Shown here piece by piece: positions 1-8,517 of a stretch of 64,000 bases of DNA. The position numbers and the translations under genes are program-made. The stretch is taken from positions 124,001 through 188,000 of the forward strand of contig NZ_JAAGOA010000010.1 in assembly GCF_010550675.1 (NCBI RefSeq), given 5' to 3'. This DNA is from Phytoactinopolyspora halotolerans (GTDB lineage: Bacteria; Actinomycetota; Actinomycetes; Jiangellales; Jiangellaceae). Positions within the stretch are counted from its first letter, which is position 1. Each line of letters opens with the position of its first letter. Under the pieces are notes generated by a model. The model had not been told where the DNA came from. It made no database searches and saw only the letters and a program-made list of their open reading frames with translations.

Positions 1-2360
1 CGCTTGATCGCCAACGCCCGGGTGAGGCAGTCGTCGGCCGCATCCAGGTCCCCGAGGTTCTGCAGGTACACCCCCAGGTTGTTCAAGCAGTAACCGAGCA
101 GTATCGGGTCGCTGTTCTGCTCCGCCTGGCGTGCCGCGTCGGTGAGGGTGTCCACGGCCTGCCGGGTGTCCAGCCGGGCGAGAACCGTCGCCAGCTGGGC
201 GGTCGCGTGGGCCAACGCGTGCCGATCATCCGTCTCCCGGGCCGCGCGAACCGCCGAACGGATCATCGCGATCGAGTCGGTGATGTACCCGCTGTCCGCC
301 ACGGCGACGCAGTGCCCGAGCGCCAGATGCCACGTCCAGTGTTGTGGCCCCGAAGACGCGGCACGCGCGATGGCGGCCGCGATGTTGCGGTGTTCCGCCT
401 GCGACCACGACGCCGCTTCGAACGCGTCGCGAAGCACGATCTCGGGCAGGCCGTCCGGGATCGCCGGCGCGTCCAGCTTCGGGCTCTCCGGGCGAAATCG
501 GCGGCTCGCCGCTTCCTTGCCCTGGTAGTACCAGGCCATCAGCCGGTCGATCGCGGCCGATCGGGTCTCGACGGACTCTTCCGCCTCGGCACAGTGTGCG
601 GCGAAATCCCGGAGCAGATCATGGAAGCGATACCGGCCGACGGCGTGTTCCTCCACCAGATGGGCGGTCTCCAGCCGGCGCAGGTGCCCGCGAACGGCCT
701 GCGGAGATTCCCCGCTCAACGCCGACGCCGCGTCGGGGGTGAAGTCGGGACCGGGGACCAGGCCCAGCAGCCGGAACAGCCGCCGCGGGCCGTCCGGGAG
801 TCGCTGATATGACAGGTCGAACGCGGCCGCCACCGCGGACTGGTCGTCGTCCTGGATCTCCAGTGTGGTCAGCGGGGCGGCGCGCAACTCTGCCACGTAT
901 CCGGCCACCGTCCGCCGCGGCTGGTCGGCCAGTTGTGCGGCGGCGATACGGAGCGCCAACGGCAGACCGGCACAGGCGTCGATCAACGCCCGGGCCTGTT
1001 CCGGCTCCGCCGCGATACGCTCCTCCCCCAACAGGCTGACCAGCAACTCGTAGGCTTCGTCATCGGGAAGCGTCCGCAACCGCAGTGGATGTGCGCCTTC
1101 CTTGGCCACCAGCCCGAGCAATCGGTCCCGGCTGGTCACTAGGGCAAGGCAGCCCGGTGAGGCCGGCAGCAGCGGTCGCACCTGCTGAGCCGACGCGGCG
1201 TTGTCCAGCAGCACCAGGACCTTCCGCTCCGCCAGCAGCGAGCGATACTCAGCCGAGGCCGGGGACAGCTGAGTCGGAATGCTGCCCGGATCGGCACCCA
1301 GACCGCGCAGCAGGTGGGTGAGCGCTTCGATCGGCTCCAGGGCTGGAGCCGTAGCATGCCCGCGCAGGTCGATGTAGAGCTGCCCGTCGGGATAACGGTC
1401 GGCGACGGCGTGTGCGTACCGGAGCGCGACGGTCGTCTTCCCGACGCCGGCGGTACCGGTGGCCACCAGCACCGCCGCACCGTCATCCGCGCACGCACGC
1501 TCGATCTCGGCCAACTCGGTCGCACGGCCGATGAACACCCCGGACCCAGGCGGCAGCTGCCGCGGGCGGGACGGACGGTCGTCACCGGCGTCGTCCGGCG
1601 AGCCCGCACCCACACTCGGATCCGGCGACTCCGCCTGGATCCGCTCGTACAGTTCGCGCAGCTCGGCACCCGGCTCCGTGCGCAGGCTCTCCGCGAGACG
1701 CCGACGCAGCTGCCGGTAGGTCGTCAACGCACGCGCTGGTCGGCCGCTGTGCCACAACGCCCGCATCAGCTGAAACGCGAACCGCTCGCGCAGCGGATAC
1801 TCCGCGACCCGCTCGGTCAGCTCCGGCACGATCTCGCGGAACGCACCCTTCTCCAGCTCCGTCTCGTACAACTCCTCGTAGGCGGCGAGCCGCGCCTCCG
1901 TCAGACGCGCGGACTCAGGACCCACAACCTCGACCTGGTCCACGTCCGCGTACGGCTCGCCGCGCCACTGCGCCAGCCCTTCGCGATACAGCCGTACCGC
2001 GTCGTCGAGCCGCCCGGCGGCAGCCGCCTCCCGGGCCGCGGCGTGCCGTTCGGCGAAGACGCCGGCGTCCAGCTCCCCTGCCGCCACCTGCAGCAGGTAA
2101 CCGCCGGACTCACCCCGCAACCGATCCGGTGCGTCCAACACGCGACGTAACCGATGGATGTGCATCTGCAGGCTCTTGTCGGAACGGCTCGGCCAGCCGG
2201 ACGGATCCTCGCCCCACAACACCTCGCCCAGAGCATCGGCACTGACCACACGGTTCGCCCGGGCCAACAACACCGACAGCAACCGCCGCCGCTGCTCCGA
2301 TACCGGCACAGCGCCGTCGTCCCGGACTATCCGGACCGTCCCGAGCACCTCGAACCGCAC
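1..2360 (-). CDS. SARP/AfsR-family transcriptional regulator, C-terminus outside window
   Basis: A large STAND-type regulator, of which 786 residues are visible; the C-terminus runs off the left edge. In order: an OmpR-like winged helix (about 1-95), a bacterial transcriptional activation domain (BTAD, about 97-240), an NB-ARC ATPase with P-loop GTAGVGKTT near residue 300, Walker B KVLVLLDNA, GLPLA and FHDLL motifs, and the beginning of TPR-like repeats. GTG at 2360 is chosen because AAAGGGG lies just upstream and the product starts MRFEVLG, like the next gene. An ATG at 2378 is in frame but has no ribosome site. It is a tandem paralogue of the gene at 2536-5793. Family members activate secondary-metabolite or developmental genes; the target here is unknown. 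Confidence 0.93.
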   Translation of the reverse strand, partial: MRFEVLGTVRIVRDDGAVPVSEQRRRLLSVLLARANRVVSADALGEVLWGEDPSGWPSRSDKSLQMHIHRLRRVLDAPDRLRGESGGYLLQVAAGELDAGVFAERHAAAREAAAAGRLDDAVRLYREGLAQWRGEPYADVDQVEVVGPESARLTEARLAAYEELYETELEKGAFREIVPELTERVAEYPLRERFAFQLMRALWHSGRPARALTTYRQLRRRLAESLRTEPGAELRELYERIQAESPDPSVGAGSPDDAGDDRPSRPRQLPPGSGVFIGRATELAEIERACADDGAAVLVATGTAGVGKTTVALRYAHAVADRYPDGQLYIDLRGHATAPALEPIEALTHLLRGLGADPGSIPTQLSPASAEYRSLLAERKVLVLLDNAASAQQVRPLLPASPGCLALVTSRDRLLGLVAKEGAHPLRLRTLPDDEAYELLVSLLGEERIAAEPEQARALIDACAGLPLALRIAAAQLADQPRRTVAGYVAELRAAPLTTLEIQDDDQSAVAAAFDLSYQRLPDGPRRLFRLLGLVPGPDFTPDAASALSGESPQAVRGHLRRLETAHLVEEHAVGRYRFHDLLRDFAAHCAEAEESVETRSAAIDRLMAWYYQGKEAASRRFRPESPKLDAPAIPDGLPEIVLRDAFEAASWSQAEHRNIAAAIARAASSGPQHWTWHLALGHCVAVADSGYITDSIAMIRSAVRAARETDDRHALAHATAQLATVLARLDTRQAVDTLTDAARQAEQNSDPILLGYCLNNLGVYLQNLGDLDAADDCLTRALAIK

Positions 2361-2432
2361 GCCGACCCCTTTGTTCATTCGACGACGACGCCACAGCCGC
2401 CGCCATGCACATCCTGCCAGCAGAGATCGCCC

Positions 2433-2461
2433 AGTGATCGGTCAGTGACCACTCCGTGATA
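2433..2461 (-). promoter_or_regulatory. Three heptameric direct repeats, likely SARP binding site
   Basis: On the plus strand the heptads are AGTGATC (2433-2439), AGTGACC (2444-2450) and CGTGATA (2455-2461). Each pair is separated by exactly 4 bp, giving an 11-bp period. A weaker fourth heptad, AGAGATC, lies in register at 2422-2428. SARP proteins are known to bind direct heptamer repeats 11 bp apart on one DNA face. The array lies between the stop of the upstream SARP gene and the start of the 2360 gene, so it probably drives the latter. The same layout occurs at 5919-5947. Confidence 0.7.
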
Positions 2462-2535
2462 TGCGTCGAGAACGTCACGTCACCTGCCGCGGCGAGAATC
2501 CGCATCTGGTCTCCGCTGCCGAGATATACGGCAGC

Positions 2536-5500
2536 TCACCCGCCCCCGGGTTCACGTTCCGCTGCCGCGCCGGTCCCGCCGGCGCGGCGGAACTCGGCGA
2601 CCATCCTCCGCGCCCGCTCGACATGTTCGTCTGCGATCGCCGTGTCGCCGGTCTTCCGCAACGCCTCGCCGAGCGCATCCAGCGCCCGGGCTTCGGCCAG
2701 GTACTGGCCACACGCCTGATGGATCGCCAGCGCCTCCTTGGCACGATTGACGGCGTCCTCCTCCCGTCCGGCCGCAAGGTCGATCTGGGAGAGGACCACC
2801 AGTGCCGCGGCCTCCCGGGCGCGGAGCCCGCCACGGGCGAGCACATAGGCCTCGCGGGCAGCCGACTCGGCAGACGACGTGGCACCGAGCCGCAATTCGG
2901 CCCGCGCGGCACCGAGCAGGGCGCCGATGTGCGGCTGGTGCTCGCCGGTGGTGCGCGCGATGGCAACGGCTTGCTCGAACTGCTCGAAGGCGTGCCTCGG
3001 CCGGTTCGCCTGAAGCAGCGCCCGGCCCAGGGCGATCCGGGTCAGCGCCCGATAGCGCGCATCGCCGGCTTCGTCCGCTCGTGCCACCGCAACACGGGCT
3101 TGACCCAATGCCTCCTCGATCCGCCCGATATCGGTCAACACGTTGACCCGCAGGGTCTTCGCCGACAACTCGGTGCGTGCACCACCGAACGCGACGGCGT
3201 GGCGTTCAGCGCGATCGAGGACGGCGAACGTATCGCGGAGATCGCCCAGTTCGGCCCGGACCTCGGCCAGATTGACGGCGGCCCGTGCAGCCAAGCTGTC
3301 CGACTCGTTACCGATGAGCTCGATGACCTCCTCGTACATCGCGGCGGCCCGAGCGAACTGGCCGCGCAGTTCAGCCAGATATGCGAGGTTGTGCAACGTC
3401 GACTCGACCCACTTTCCGTCCTCCGCCCGCTTGACGGCGAGTGCCCGGGTCAGGTGCGTGTCCGCGGCCTCCAGATTGCCGAGATCCTGATGCACCAGAC
3501 CGAGATTGTTCAGGCTGATGCCGAGCAGAACCTGGTCGCCGGCGTTCTCGGCGTGCGTGACCGCGTCGGCGTACACCTCCGCGGCCCGGCGGATGTCGAC
3601 GTAGTGCAGTGCAGAGCCCAGTCCGGTGAGTGAGCCCGCCAGCGCCTGCGAGTCTCCCGCGGCTCTCGCCGCGTCGGCGCCCTTGCGAAAGACGGCGATG
3701 GCACCGGCGGTGTAGCCGAGGCTCGACATGACCGTGCCGTGGGCCAGCGCGAGATCCCACGCCCAGTGCAGCGGCAGCTGATCTCCGGCCGCGGCGACTG
3801 CCGCGGCGATGTTGTCGTGCTCGCCCTTCGACCAGCTGATCGCGTCCGCCTTGTCCTTGATCGCCGGCGGCGGAACGCCTTCCGGGATGTCCTGCAGTGT
3901 CTGCATCGGACGTAACGGTCGCAGAGTCGAACTGGCGGCCTCCTTGCTCAGGTAGTACCAGGTCATGAGACGCTTCAGCGCAAGCGCGCGGGTCTCAGGC
4001 GACTCCTCCGCCTGTCCTCGGGCCTGCGCGTACTCGCGGAGCAGGTCATGGAACCGGTACCGATCCGGTTGATGTTCGTCCACGAGATGTGCCGCCGCGA
4101 GCCGACGCAGGCACCTGGACGCAGCCGCCGGTTCCATCGCGCTCAGCGCAGCAACGGCGGCAACCGAGAAATCCGGACCGGGCACCGACCCGAGGAGCCG
4201 GAACATACGGCGGGCGTCATCATCGAGCCGCTGGTACGACAGGTCGAACGCGGTCGCGACGGCAGCCTGCTCGTCACCGGTGATCTCCATCTGCGCCAGC
4301 GGACTCTTCCGCAGGTCGGACACGTACTCGGCGAGCGATCGGTGTCGCTGATCAGCGAGCTGAGCCGCCACGATCCGTACCGCCAGCGGCAGGCCGGCGC
4401 ACGCCTCGACCAGATCCGTGATCCGCTCCGGCTCCGCGACCGCGCGATCCGTGCCGAGCAGCCGAACCAGTAACTCGCGCGCCTCCTCCTGCGGGAGTAG
4501 ATCGACGTTGAGCCGGAACGCACCCTCCCGGGCGACGAGTCCCAGCATCCGGTCACGGCTGGTCACCAGCGCCACGCACCCCGGTGACGCCGGCAACAAC
4601 GGGCGCACCTGACCGGCCGACTCCGCATTGTCCAGCAACACCAACACCTTGCGGTCGGCCAGCAACGACCGGTATGCCGCCGTCGCCGCCTCCGCGTCCA
4701 CCGGAATGCGACGGGGATCCGCGCCCAGCCCCAGCAGCAGCTGGGAAAGCGCGTCGATCGGCGCCAGCGCCGGCGACGGTGCGTGCCCGCGCAGATCGAC
4801 GTAGAGCTGCCCGTCCGGGTACCGGTCTACCGCGGAGCGGGCGTACTGAACAGCCAGGCTGGTCTTGCCCACCCCGGCCGGCCCGGAGGCCACGATGACG
4901 GAAGCACCGTCGGCTTGCACGCGTTCCAACTCGGCGAGCTCCGCCCGGCGCCCGACGAACACCGCGGTCACCGGCGGAAGTTGCCTCGGTGGAGGTTCGG
5001 TGCGGGCGGGCGCCGAACCTTGCTCCGCAGGGCTGTCCGCGTCGGCGGGGCGTTCCGCCGCCACCGGTGCTTCTGCCCGGATCTCTTCATACAGCCGACG
5101 GATCTCGGTGCCGGGCTCGAGGTCGAGCTTCTCCGCCAGCCGGCGGCGGAGCTGCCGGTATGTCGTCAACGCCCGGGCGTGCCGGCCGGCACGGTGCAGC
5201 GCCCGCATCAGTTGCCCGGCGAACCGTTCCCGCAGCGGGTATTCGGCCACCCGTTCGGTCAGCTCGGGCACGATCTCCCGATGTGCGCCGCGCGCAAGCT
5301 CCGCGTCGTACAGCTCCTCATATGCAGCCAGCCTGGCCTCGGTGAGGCGCACCGCCTCCGCCCCGATCCGGTCCACATCGTCGACGTCGGCGTACGGCTC
5401 ACCACGCCACAGCTCCAACGCGCCCCGGAACTCGCGGACCGCGTCGTCCAGGCGCCCCGCCGCCATCGCCTCGCGGGCCTCGCCGTGTTGTTCGCTGAAG

Positions 5501-5793
5501 AGCTCGGCATCCAGCTCGCCGGGCCCGATCCGGAGCAGATAGCCTCCCGGTTGCGCGGTCAAGCGTTCCGTATCGTCCAATGCCTTGCGGAGCCGGTGAA
5601 TGTGCATCTGCAGGCTCTTGTGCGGCCGCCCGGGCAGGTCAGCGTCCCAGAGCGCCTCCGCCAGCGTGGCCACACTCACGGCACGATTCGCACGGGCCAG
5701 CAGCACCGCGAGCAGTCTGCGGCGTTGGTCCGACACCGGAACGGGGGCGCCGTCCCGGATGAGCCGGACCGGCCCCAGCACCTCGAACTGCAC
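2536..5793 (-). CDS. SARP/AfsR-family transcriptional regulator with NB-ARC and TPR domains
   Basis: A complete 1085-residue AfsR-like activator. It has a winged helix (about 1-95, recognition region KSLQMHIHRLRK), BTAD (about 97-240), a linker rich in Pro/Ala/Glu, an NB-ARC ATPase (P-loop GPAGVGKTS near 305-313, Walker B KVLVLLDNAES, GLPLA, FHDLLREYA), and a long TPR array to the C-terminus (AGSLTGLG, ISLNNLG and LHNLAYL helices). GTG at 5793 is preceded by AAGGGG at good spacing. ATP binding and TPR-mediated sensing usually control DNA binding in this family. It is a close tandem paralogue of the gene ending at the left edge and divergent from a third SARP at 6023. No biosynthetic genes lie to the right, so its targets may lie left of the window. 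Confidence 0.95.
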   Translation of the reverse strand: MQFEVLGPVRLIRDGAPVPVSDQRRRLLAVLLARANRAVSVATLAEALWDADLPGRPHKSLQMHIHRLRKALDDTERLTAQPGGYLLRIGPGELDAELFSEQHGEAREAMAAGRLDDAVREFRGALELWRGEPYADVDDVDRIGAEAVRLTEARLAAYEELYDAELARGAHREIVPELTERVAEYPLRERFAGQLMRALHRAGRHARALTTYRQLRRRLAEKLDLEPGTEIRRLYEEIRAEAPVAAERPADADSPAEQGSAPARTEPPPRQLPPVTAVFVGRRAELAELERVQADGASVIVASGPAGVGKTSLAVQYARSAVDRYPDGQLYVDLRGHAPSPALAPIDALSQLLLGLGADPRRIPVDAEAATAAYRSLLADRKVLVLLDNAESAGQVRPLLPASPGCVALVTSRDRMLGLVAREGAFRLNVDLLPQEEARELLVRLLGTDRAVAEPERITDLVEACAGLPLAVRIVAAQLADQRHRSLAEYVSDLRKSPLAQMEITGDEQAAVATAFDLSYQRLDDDARRMFRLLGSVPGPDFSVAAVAALSAMEPAAASRCLRRLAAAHLVDEHQPDRYRFHDLLREYAQARGQAEESPETRALALKRLMTWYYLSKEAASSTLRPLRPMQTLQDIPEGVPPPAIKDKADAISWSKGEHDNIAAAVAAAGDQLPLHWAWDLALAHGTVMSSLGYTAGAIAVFRKGADAARAAGDSQALAGSLTGLGSALHYVDIRRAAEVYADAVTHAENAGDQVLLGISLNNLGLVHQDLGNLEAADTHLTRALAVKRAEDGKWVESTLHNLAYLAELRGQFARAAAMYEEVIELIGNESDSLAARAAVNLAEVRAELGDLRDTFAVLDRAERHAVAFGGARTELSAKTLRVNVLTDIGRIEEALGQARVAVARADEAGDARYRALTRIALGRALLQANRPRHAFEQFEQAVAIARTTGEHQPHIGALLGAARAELRLGATSSAESAAREAYVLARGGLRAREAAALVVLSQIDLAAGREEDAVNRAKEALAIHQACGQYLAEARALDALGEALRKTGDTAIADEHVERARRMVAEFRRAGGTGAAAEREPGGG

Positions 5794-5918
5794 ACCGTCC
5801 CCTTGTCCCGGTCACCCGTCTTCGCCGGCCGCCGTCCCTCTCCGTCGTATCGCCGCCGCCATCCTGCCAGCCTTGGCCAGTACGACCGTCGTGCCCATCC
5901 GCACGGTCACAACCAACC

Positions 5919-5947
5919 AGTGACCGATCAGTGACCACGACGTGATG
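5919..5947 (-). promoter_or_regulatory. Three heptameric direct repeats in divergent SARP promoter
   Basis: Heptads AGTGACC (5919-5925), AGTGACC (5930-5936) and CGTGATG (5941-5947) are spaced by 4 bp, an exact 11-bp period. They match the array at 2433-2461 almost base for base, and the block CATCCTGCCAG is also shared between the two promoters. The site lies between the divergent SARP genes at 5793 and 6023 and could serve either or both. No convincing -10 box could be assigned. Confidence 0.7.
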
Positions 5948-6022
5948 TCCTGTCAAGGTTGCCACGAACTTCGCAGGCGGTGAAGCCCGCGTCGCCAGGT
6001 ACGTACACAAGGGGGGTGCATG

Positions 6023-7153
6023 ATGAGGTTCGGCGTGCTGGGGCCGCTCACTGTCCACGACGACGACGGGCGTCCCATCTCTCCCACATCTTCCAAGCAG
6101 CGCGCATTGCTGGCCATACTGCTCTGCCGGAGAAACACCCGGGTGTCGACCGATGGCCTGTTGGAGATGCTGTGGGACGCCGAGCCGCCGTCGTCGGCCC
6201 GGACGAACCTGCAGAGTTACGTCCACCGGCTGCGGCGCCGCCTGGGCGAGGGCCGCATCGCCCACCAGATGGCGGGCTACGAGCTCACGGTCAAGCCGGA
6301 TGAGTCCGACGACGATGAGCTGGAACAGCTCGCGGACCACGGCCGTCAGGCGCTGGAGGCGCATGACCCGGAGAGCGCGTCCCGGCTGTTCCGGCGGGCA
6401 TTGAACCTATGGCGGGGCAATACCGCCTACGCCGACGTCGACCATTCGAGCGTGATCCATGCCGAAGCACTGCGACTGGGCGAACTCCGCCACGTGATCA
6501 TCGAGCTCAAGATCGACGCCGACCTCGATCTCGGTCGGCACGACGCCTTGATCCCGGAGCTCACGACGCTCGTCGAGACCTATCCGCTACGCCAGCGGCA
6601 TTACGGCCAGCTGATGCTGGCGCTGCACCGGGTGGGGCGGACCGCGGACGCGCTCGGCGTCTACCAGCGCGCCCGGACGGCGATGATCGACGAACTCGGC
6701 ATCGAGCCGAACGGACAGCTACGTGAACTCGAGCGCGCGATCCTCAACGGTGATCCGATGCTGGCTGCGGCACGTGCCCCGGTCGGGTCCGACCGCCGGG
6801 CCGTCCCGGCCCAGTCGCGTGCGCCGGCAACCACGCTCGGCGCCGGCCCCGCCACCGCCGGAAGCGCAGGTCCGGCGGGCAACGATGCGCCGCATGTCCG
6901 GTCCCGGCGCGAGCTCGGCCGCAACGAAGTCGGCATGGTCCTGGCACGCTTCCTCCGCTCACTCGGAGTGGACGAGCGCAAGGTTCCCGCCGACGTCGCC
7001 GCGCTGGCCGACCTCTTCGCCTCGGTGGTTCCGGGTCGCTCGGTACGCGTCCTGCTCGATGAGCCGCACGGCGCACGCCGGGCCCCGCTGCGGCCGGACG
7101 CCGAGAACACCGCCCCCAGGCCACGGCGACGTCGATCGGAGAACGCCCGGTGA
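6023..7153 (+). CDS. SARP-family regulator with a truncated NB-ARC remnant
   Basis: A 376-residue regulator with a winged helix (about 1-90) and BTAD (about 92-240), the minimal SARP core. After a Pro/Ala/Gly-rich linker, residues about 305-358 (FLRSLGVDERKVP, then GRSVRVLLDE, then APLRP) line up with the NB-ARC segment just before and including Walker B in the two neighbours (LLLGLGADPRRIP, then KVLVLLDN, then RPLLP). The P-loop that should precede it is missing, and everything after Walker B, including the TPRs, is gone. The tail is very basic. ATG 6023 is preferred over 6020 because the AAGGGGGG ribosome site is then at normal spacing and the product begins MRFGVLG like its paralogues. It is probably an AfsR-type gene that decayed to a small SARP; the DNA-binding part looks intact. 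Confidence 0.88.
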   Translation: MRFGVLGPLTVHDDDGRPISPTSSKQRALLAILLCRRNTRVSTDGLLEMLWDAEPPSSARTNLQSYVHRLRRRLGEGRIAHQMAGYELTVKPDESDDDELEQLADHGRQALEAHDPESASRLFRRALNLWRGNTAYADVDHSSVIHAEALRLGELRHVIIELKIDADLDLGRHDALIPELTTLVETYPLRQRHYGQLMLALHRVGRTADALGVYQRARTAMIDELGIEPNGQLRELERAILNGDPMLAAARAPVGSDRRAVPAQSRAPATTLGAGPATAGSAGPAGNDAPHVRSRRELGRNEVGMVLARFLRSLGVDERKVPADVAALADLFASVVPGRSVRVLLDEPHGARRAPLRPDAENTAPRPRRRRSENAR

Positions 7154-7771
7154 CGATACGGCCGGCCCCGACCTGGTCCTGCCGGCGGTGTAGCGCGGGT
7201 ATAGCGGGATCAGTCATATTCTCTGCCGTTCATCCGGGCAGCAGCCACCAGCTCGATCCCCGGAAGGACGCACGGCGAACATCTGCAGGAGACGGCAACA
7301 GTGAGACCAGCTCACCACCCACCGCGCGTGGCCGGGTTACTATGCTCCGCGGCGAACACCCCGGATGCGGAGCGGCCGGAAGCCGGCAGCTCGTCGGCGG
7401 CTTGTGGACGACTCCACGGCGGTCGACGAGGGTGAGCCCCATACCGCCGACGGGGCGCGGAAGGAGATCGGTGGCGACAACGGTGGCGATGGAGGCACCG
7501 GCGTCGGCATCGATCATGGCGATGACACGGGGGAGGACCTGCCGGACACCGGTACGTCGAGCATCCGCATCCGCCATCGCCGATCGAGGTGACGCTGAGC
7601 GCGTCCGGCCTGGGATCACCGCATGAGCGTGATCATTCATCCGGATGGCCAGCGTATGCACCACCAGTAATCAAGGCGCCGACACAGGGGCCGGGTAGAT
7701 CGGCCGGTCTCGGCCGTACACCCGTATCACGTGGCGCCACCATTTCGATTCATATCTGGAGTAGAACGAAC
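7154..7771. other. Intergenic region without a convincing gene
   Basis: About 620 bp between the short SARP gene and the lipoprotein gene. Open frames exist on both strands (for example 7365-7592 plus and 7230-7664 minus), but their predicted products are low-complexity, match no recognised family and lack good ribosome sites. A GGAG about ten bases before 7772 probably serves the lipoprotein. Nothing else could be assigned. Confidence 0.5.
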
Positions 7772-8323
7772 ATGAAGTCCACCACGTCCAACATCGCTGC
7801 TCGCACGGCCGGACGACGCCTCCGCGGCGTCGCCGGTGCGCTCGTCGGCGTCACCCTGCTGTTCACCGCGGCCGCATGTGACTCCGACGACGAGGGCGAC
7901 GACACGACGGCGTCGGAGTCGGAGAACGAGGAGTCGACCGACACCGACGCCACCGACAACGACTCGGCCGACACCGACTCCACGGATGAGGAGTCGAGCG
8001 ACACCGAGCAGGACTCTGGCGAGAGCACGGATGCCGGCGACTATTGCGGTACGGTCCAGGAGTTCGGCACCGATGTGCTGAATGACTCCACCGCGATGAC
8101 CGATCCGGAGGCCGCGAGCGGCCTTGTCGACGCCTACCGCCAGATCGCCGATGCGGCGCCGAGCGACATCGCGGCCGACTGGTCCGCCATGGCGGACGCC
8201 CTGGAGACGATCTCCGACATCGACATGTCGGATCCGGACGCCGCCGCGGAGCTCGAGGGGCTCGACGACATGATGGGGGCCGCACAGCGGATCAGCGACC
8301 ACATCATGAGCGAGTGCATGTAA
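7772..8323 (+). CDS. Acidic secreted lipoprotein of unknown function
   Basis: 183 residues. A basic N-terminus (RTAGRRLRG) is followed by a hydrophobic stretch and a lipobox-like TAAAC, so the protein is probably lipidated on Cys31 and held outside the membrane. Next comes a strongly acidic Asp/Glu/Ser/Thr linker of about 50 residues, then a folded C-terminal domain of about 95 residues that begins DYCGTVQEFG and ends SECM, suggesting one disulfide between its first and last cysteines. The frame is open further upstream to 7589, but ATG 7772 has a GGAG site and starts the signal peptide. No family was recognised. It appears monocistronic, followed by two GC-rich hairpins. Confidence 0.82.
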   Translation: MKSTTSNIAARTAGRRLRGVAGALVGVTLLFTAAACDSDDEGDDTTASESENEESTDTDATDNDSADTDSTDEESSDTEQDSGESTDAGDYCGTVQEFGTDVLNDSTAMTDPEAASGLVDAYRQIADAAPSDIAADWSAMADALETISDIDMSDPDAAAELEGLDDMMGAAQRISDHIMSECM

Positions 8324-8403
8324 GTTCCCGCCCAGGATGCGGCTGACCTGGGCGCATCCGATCACCACGTCGCCTCGGAACGTCCACCGAGGCGCGTTGG
8401 CCC

Positions 8404-8436
8404 GGAGCTCCGGCCTCCAGGGGGAGCCGGAGCTCC
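8404..8436 (+). terminator. GC-rich hairpin after the lipoprotein gene
   Basis: GGAGCTCCGGC (8404-8414) and GCCGGAGCTCC (8426-8436) form a perfect 11-bp stem with an 11-base loop, about 80 bp after the lipoprotein stop. There is no U-tract, as is usual for high-GC actinobacteria. Termination is inferred from position and stem strength. Confidence 0.5.
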
Positions 8437-8442
8437 GATCCC

Positions 8443-8489
8443 GCCCCGGGGCACCGGCGATGCCCACCTCATCGACGGCGCCCCGGGGC
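8443..8489 (+). terminator. Second GC-rich inverted repeat before fumarylacetoacetase
   Basis: The palindrome GCCCCGGGGC occurs at 8443-8452 and again at 8480-8489, so the two copies can pair with each other over 10 bp or each fold alone. It lies about 30 bp before the fumarylacetoacetase start and could terminate the upstream transcript or act in the leader. Confidence 0.35.
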
Positions 8490-8517
8490 CTTGCCGTTCT
8501 CGGATAACGTCGGCTCC

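Noticed and set aside
7539-7553. LPDTG sortase-like motif in the open frame 7365-7592
   Set aside because: No hydrophobic helix follows (TSSIRIRHRRSR then stop), there is no signal peptide, and the frame lacks a ribosome site and family resemblance.
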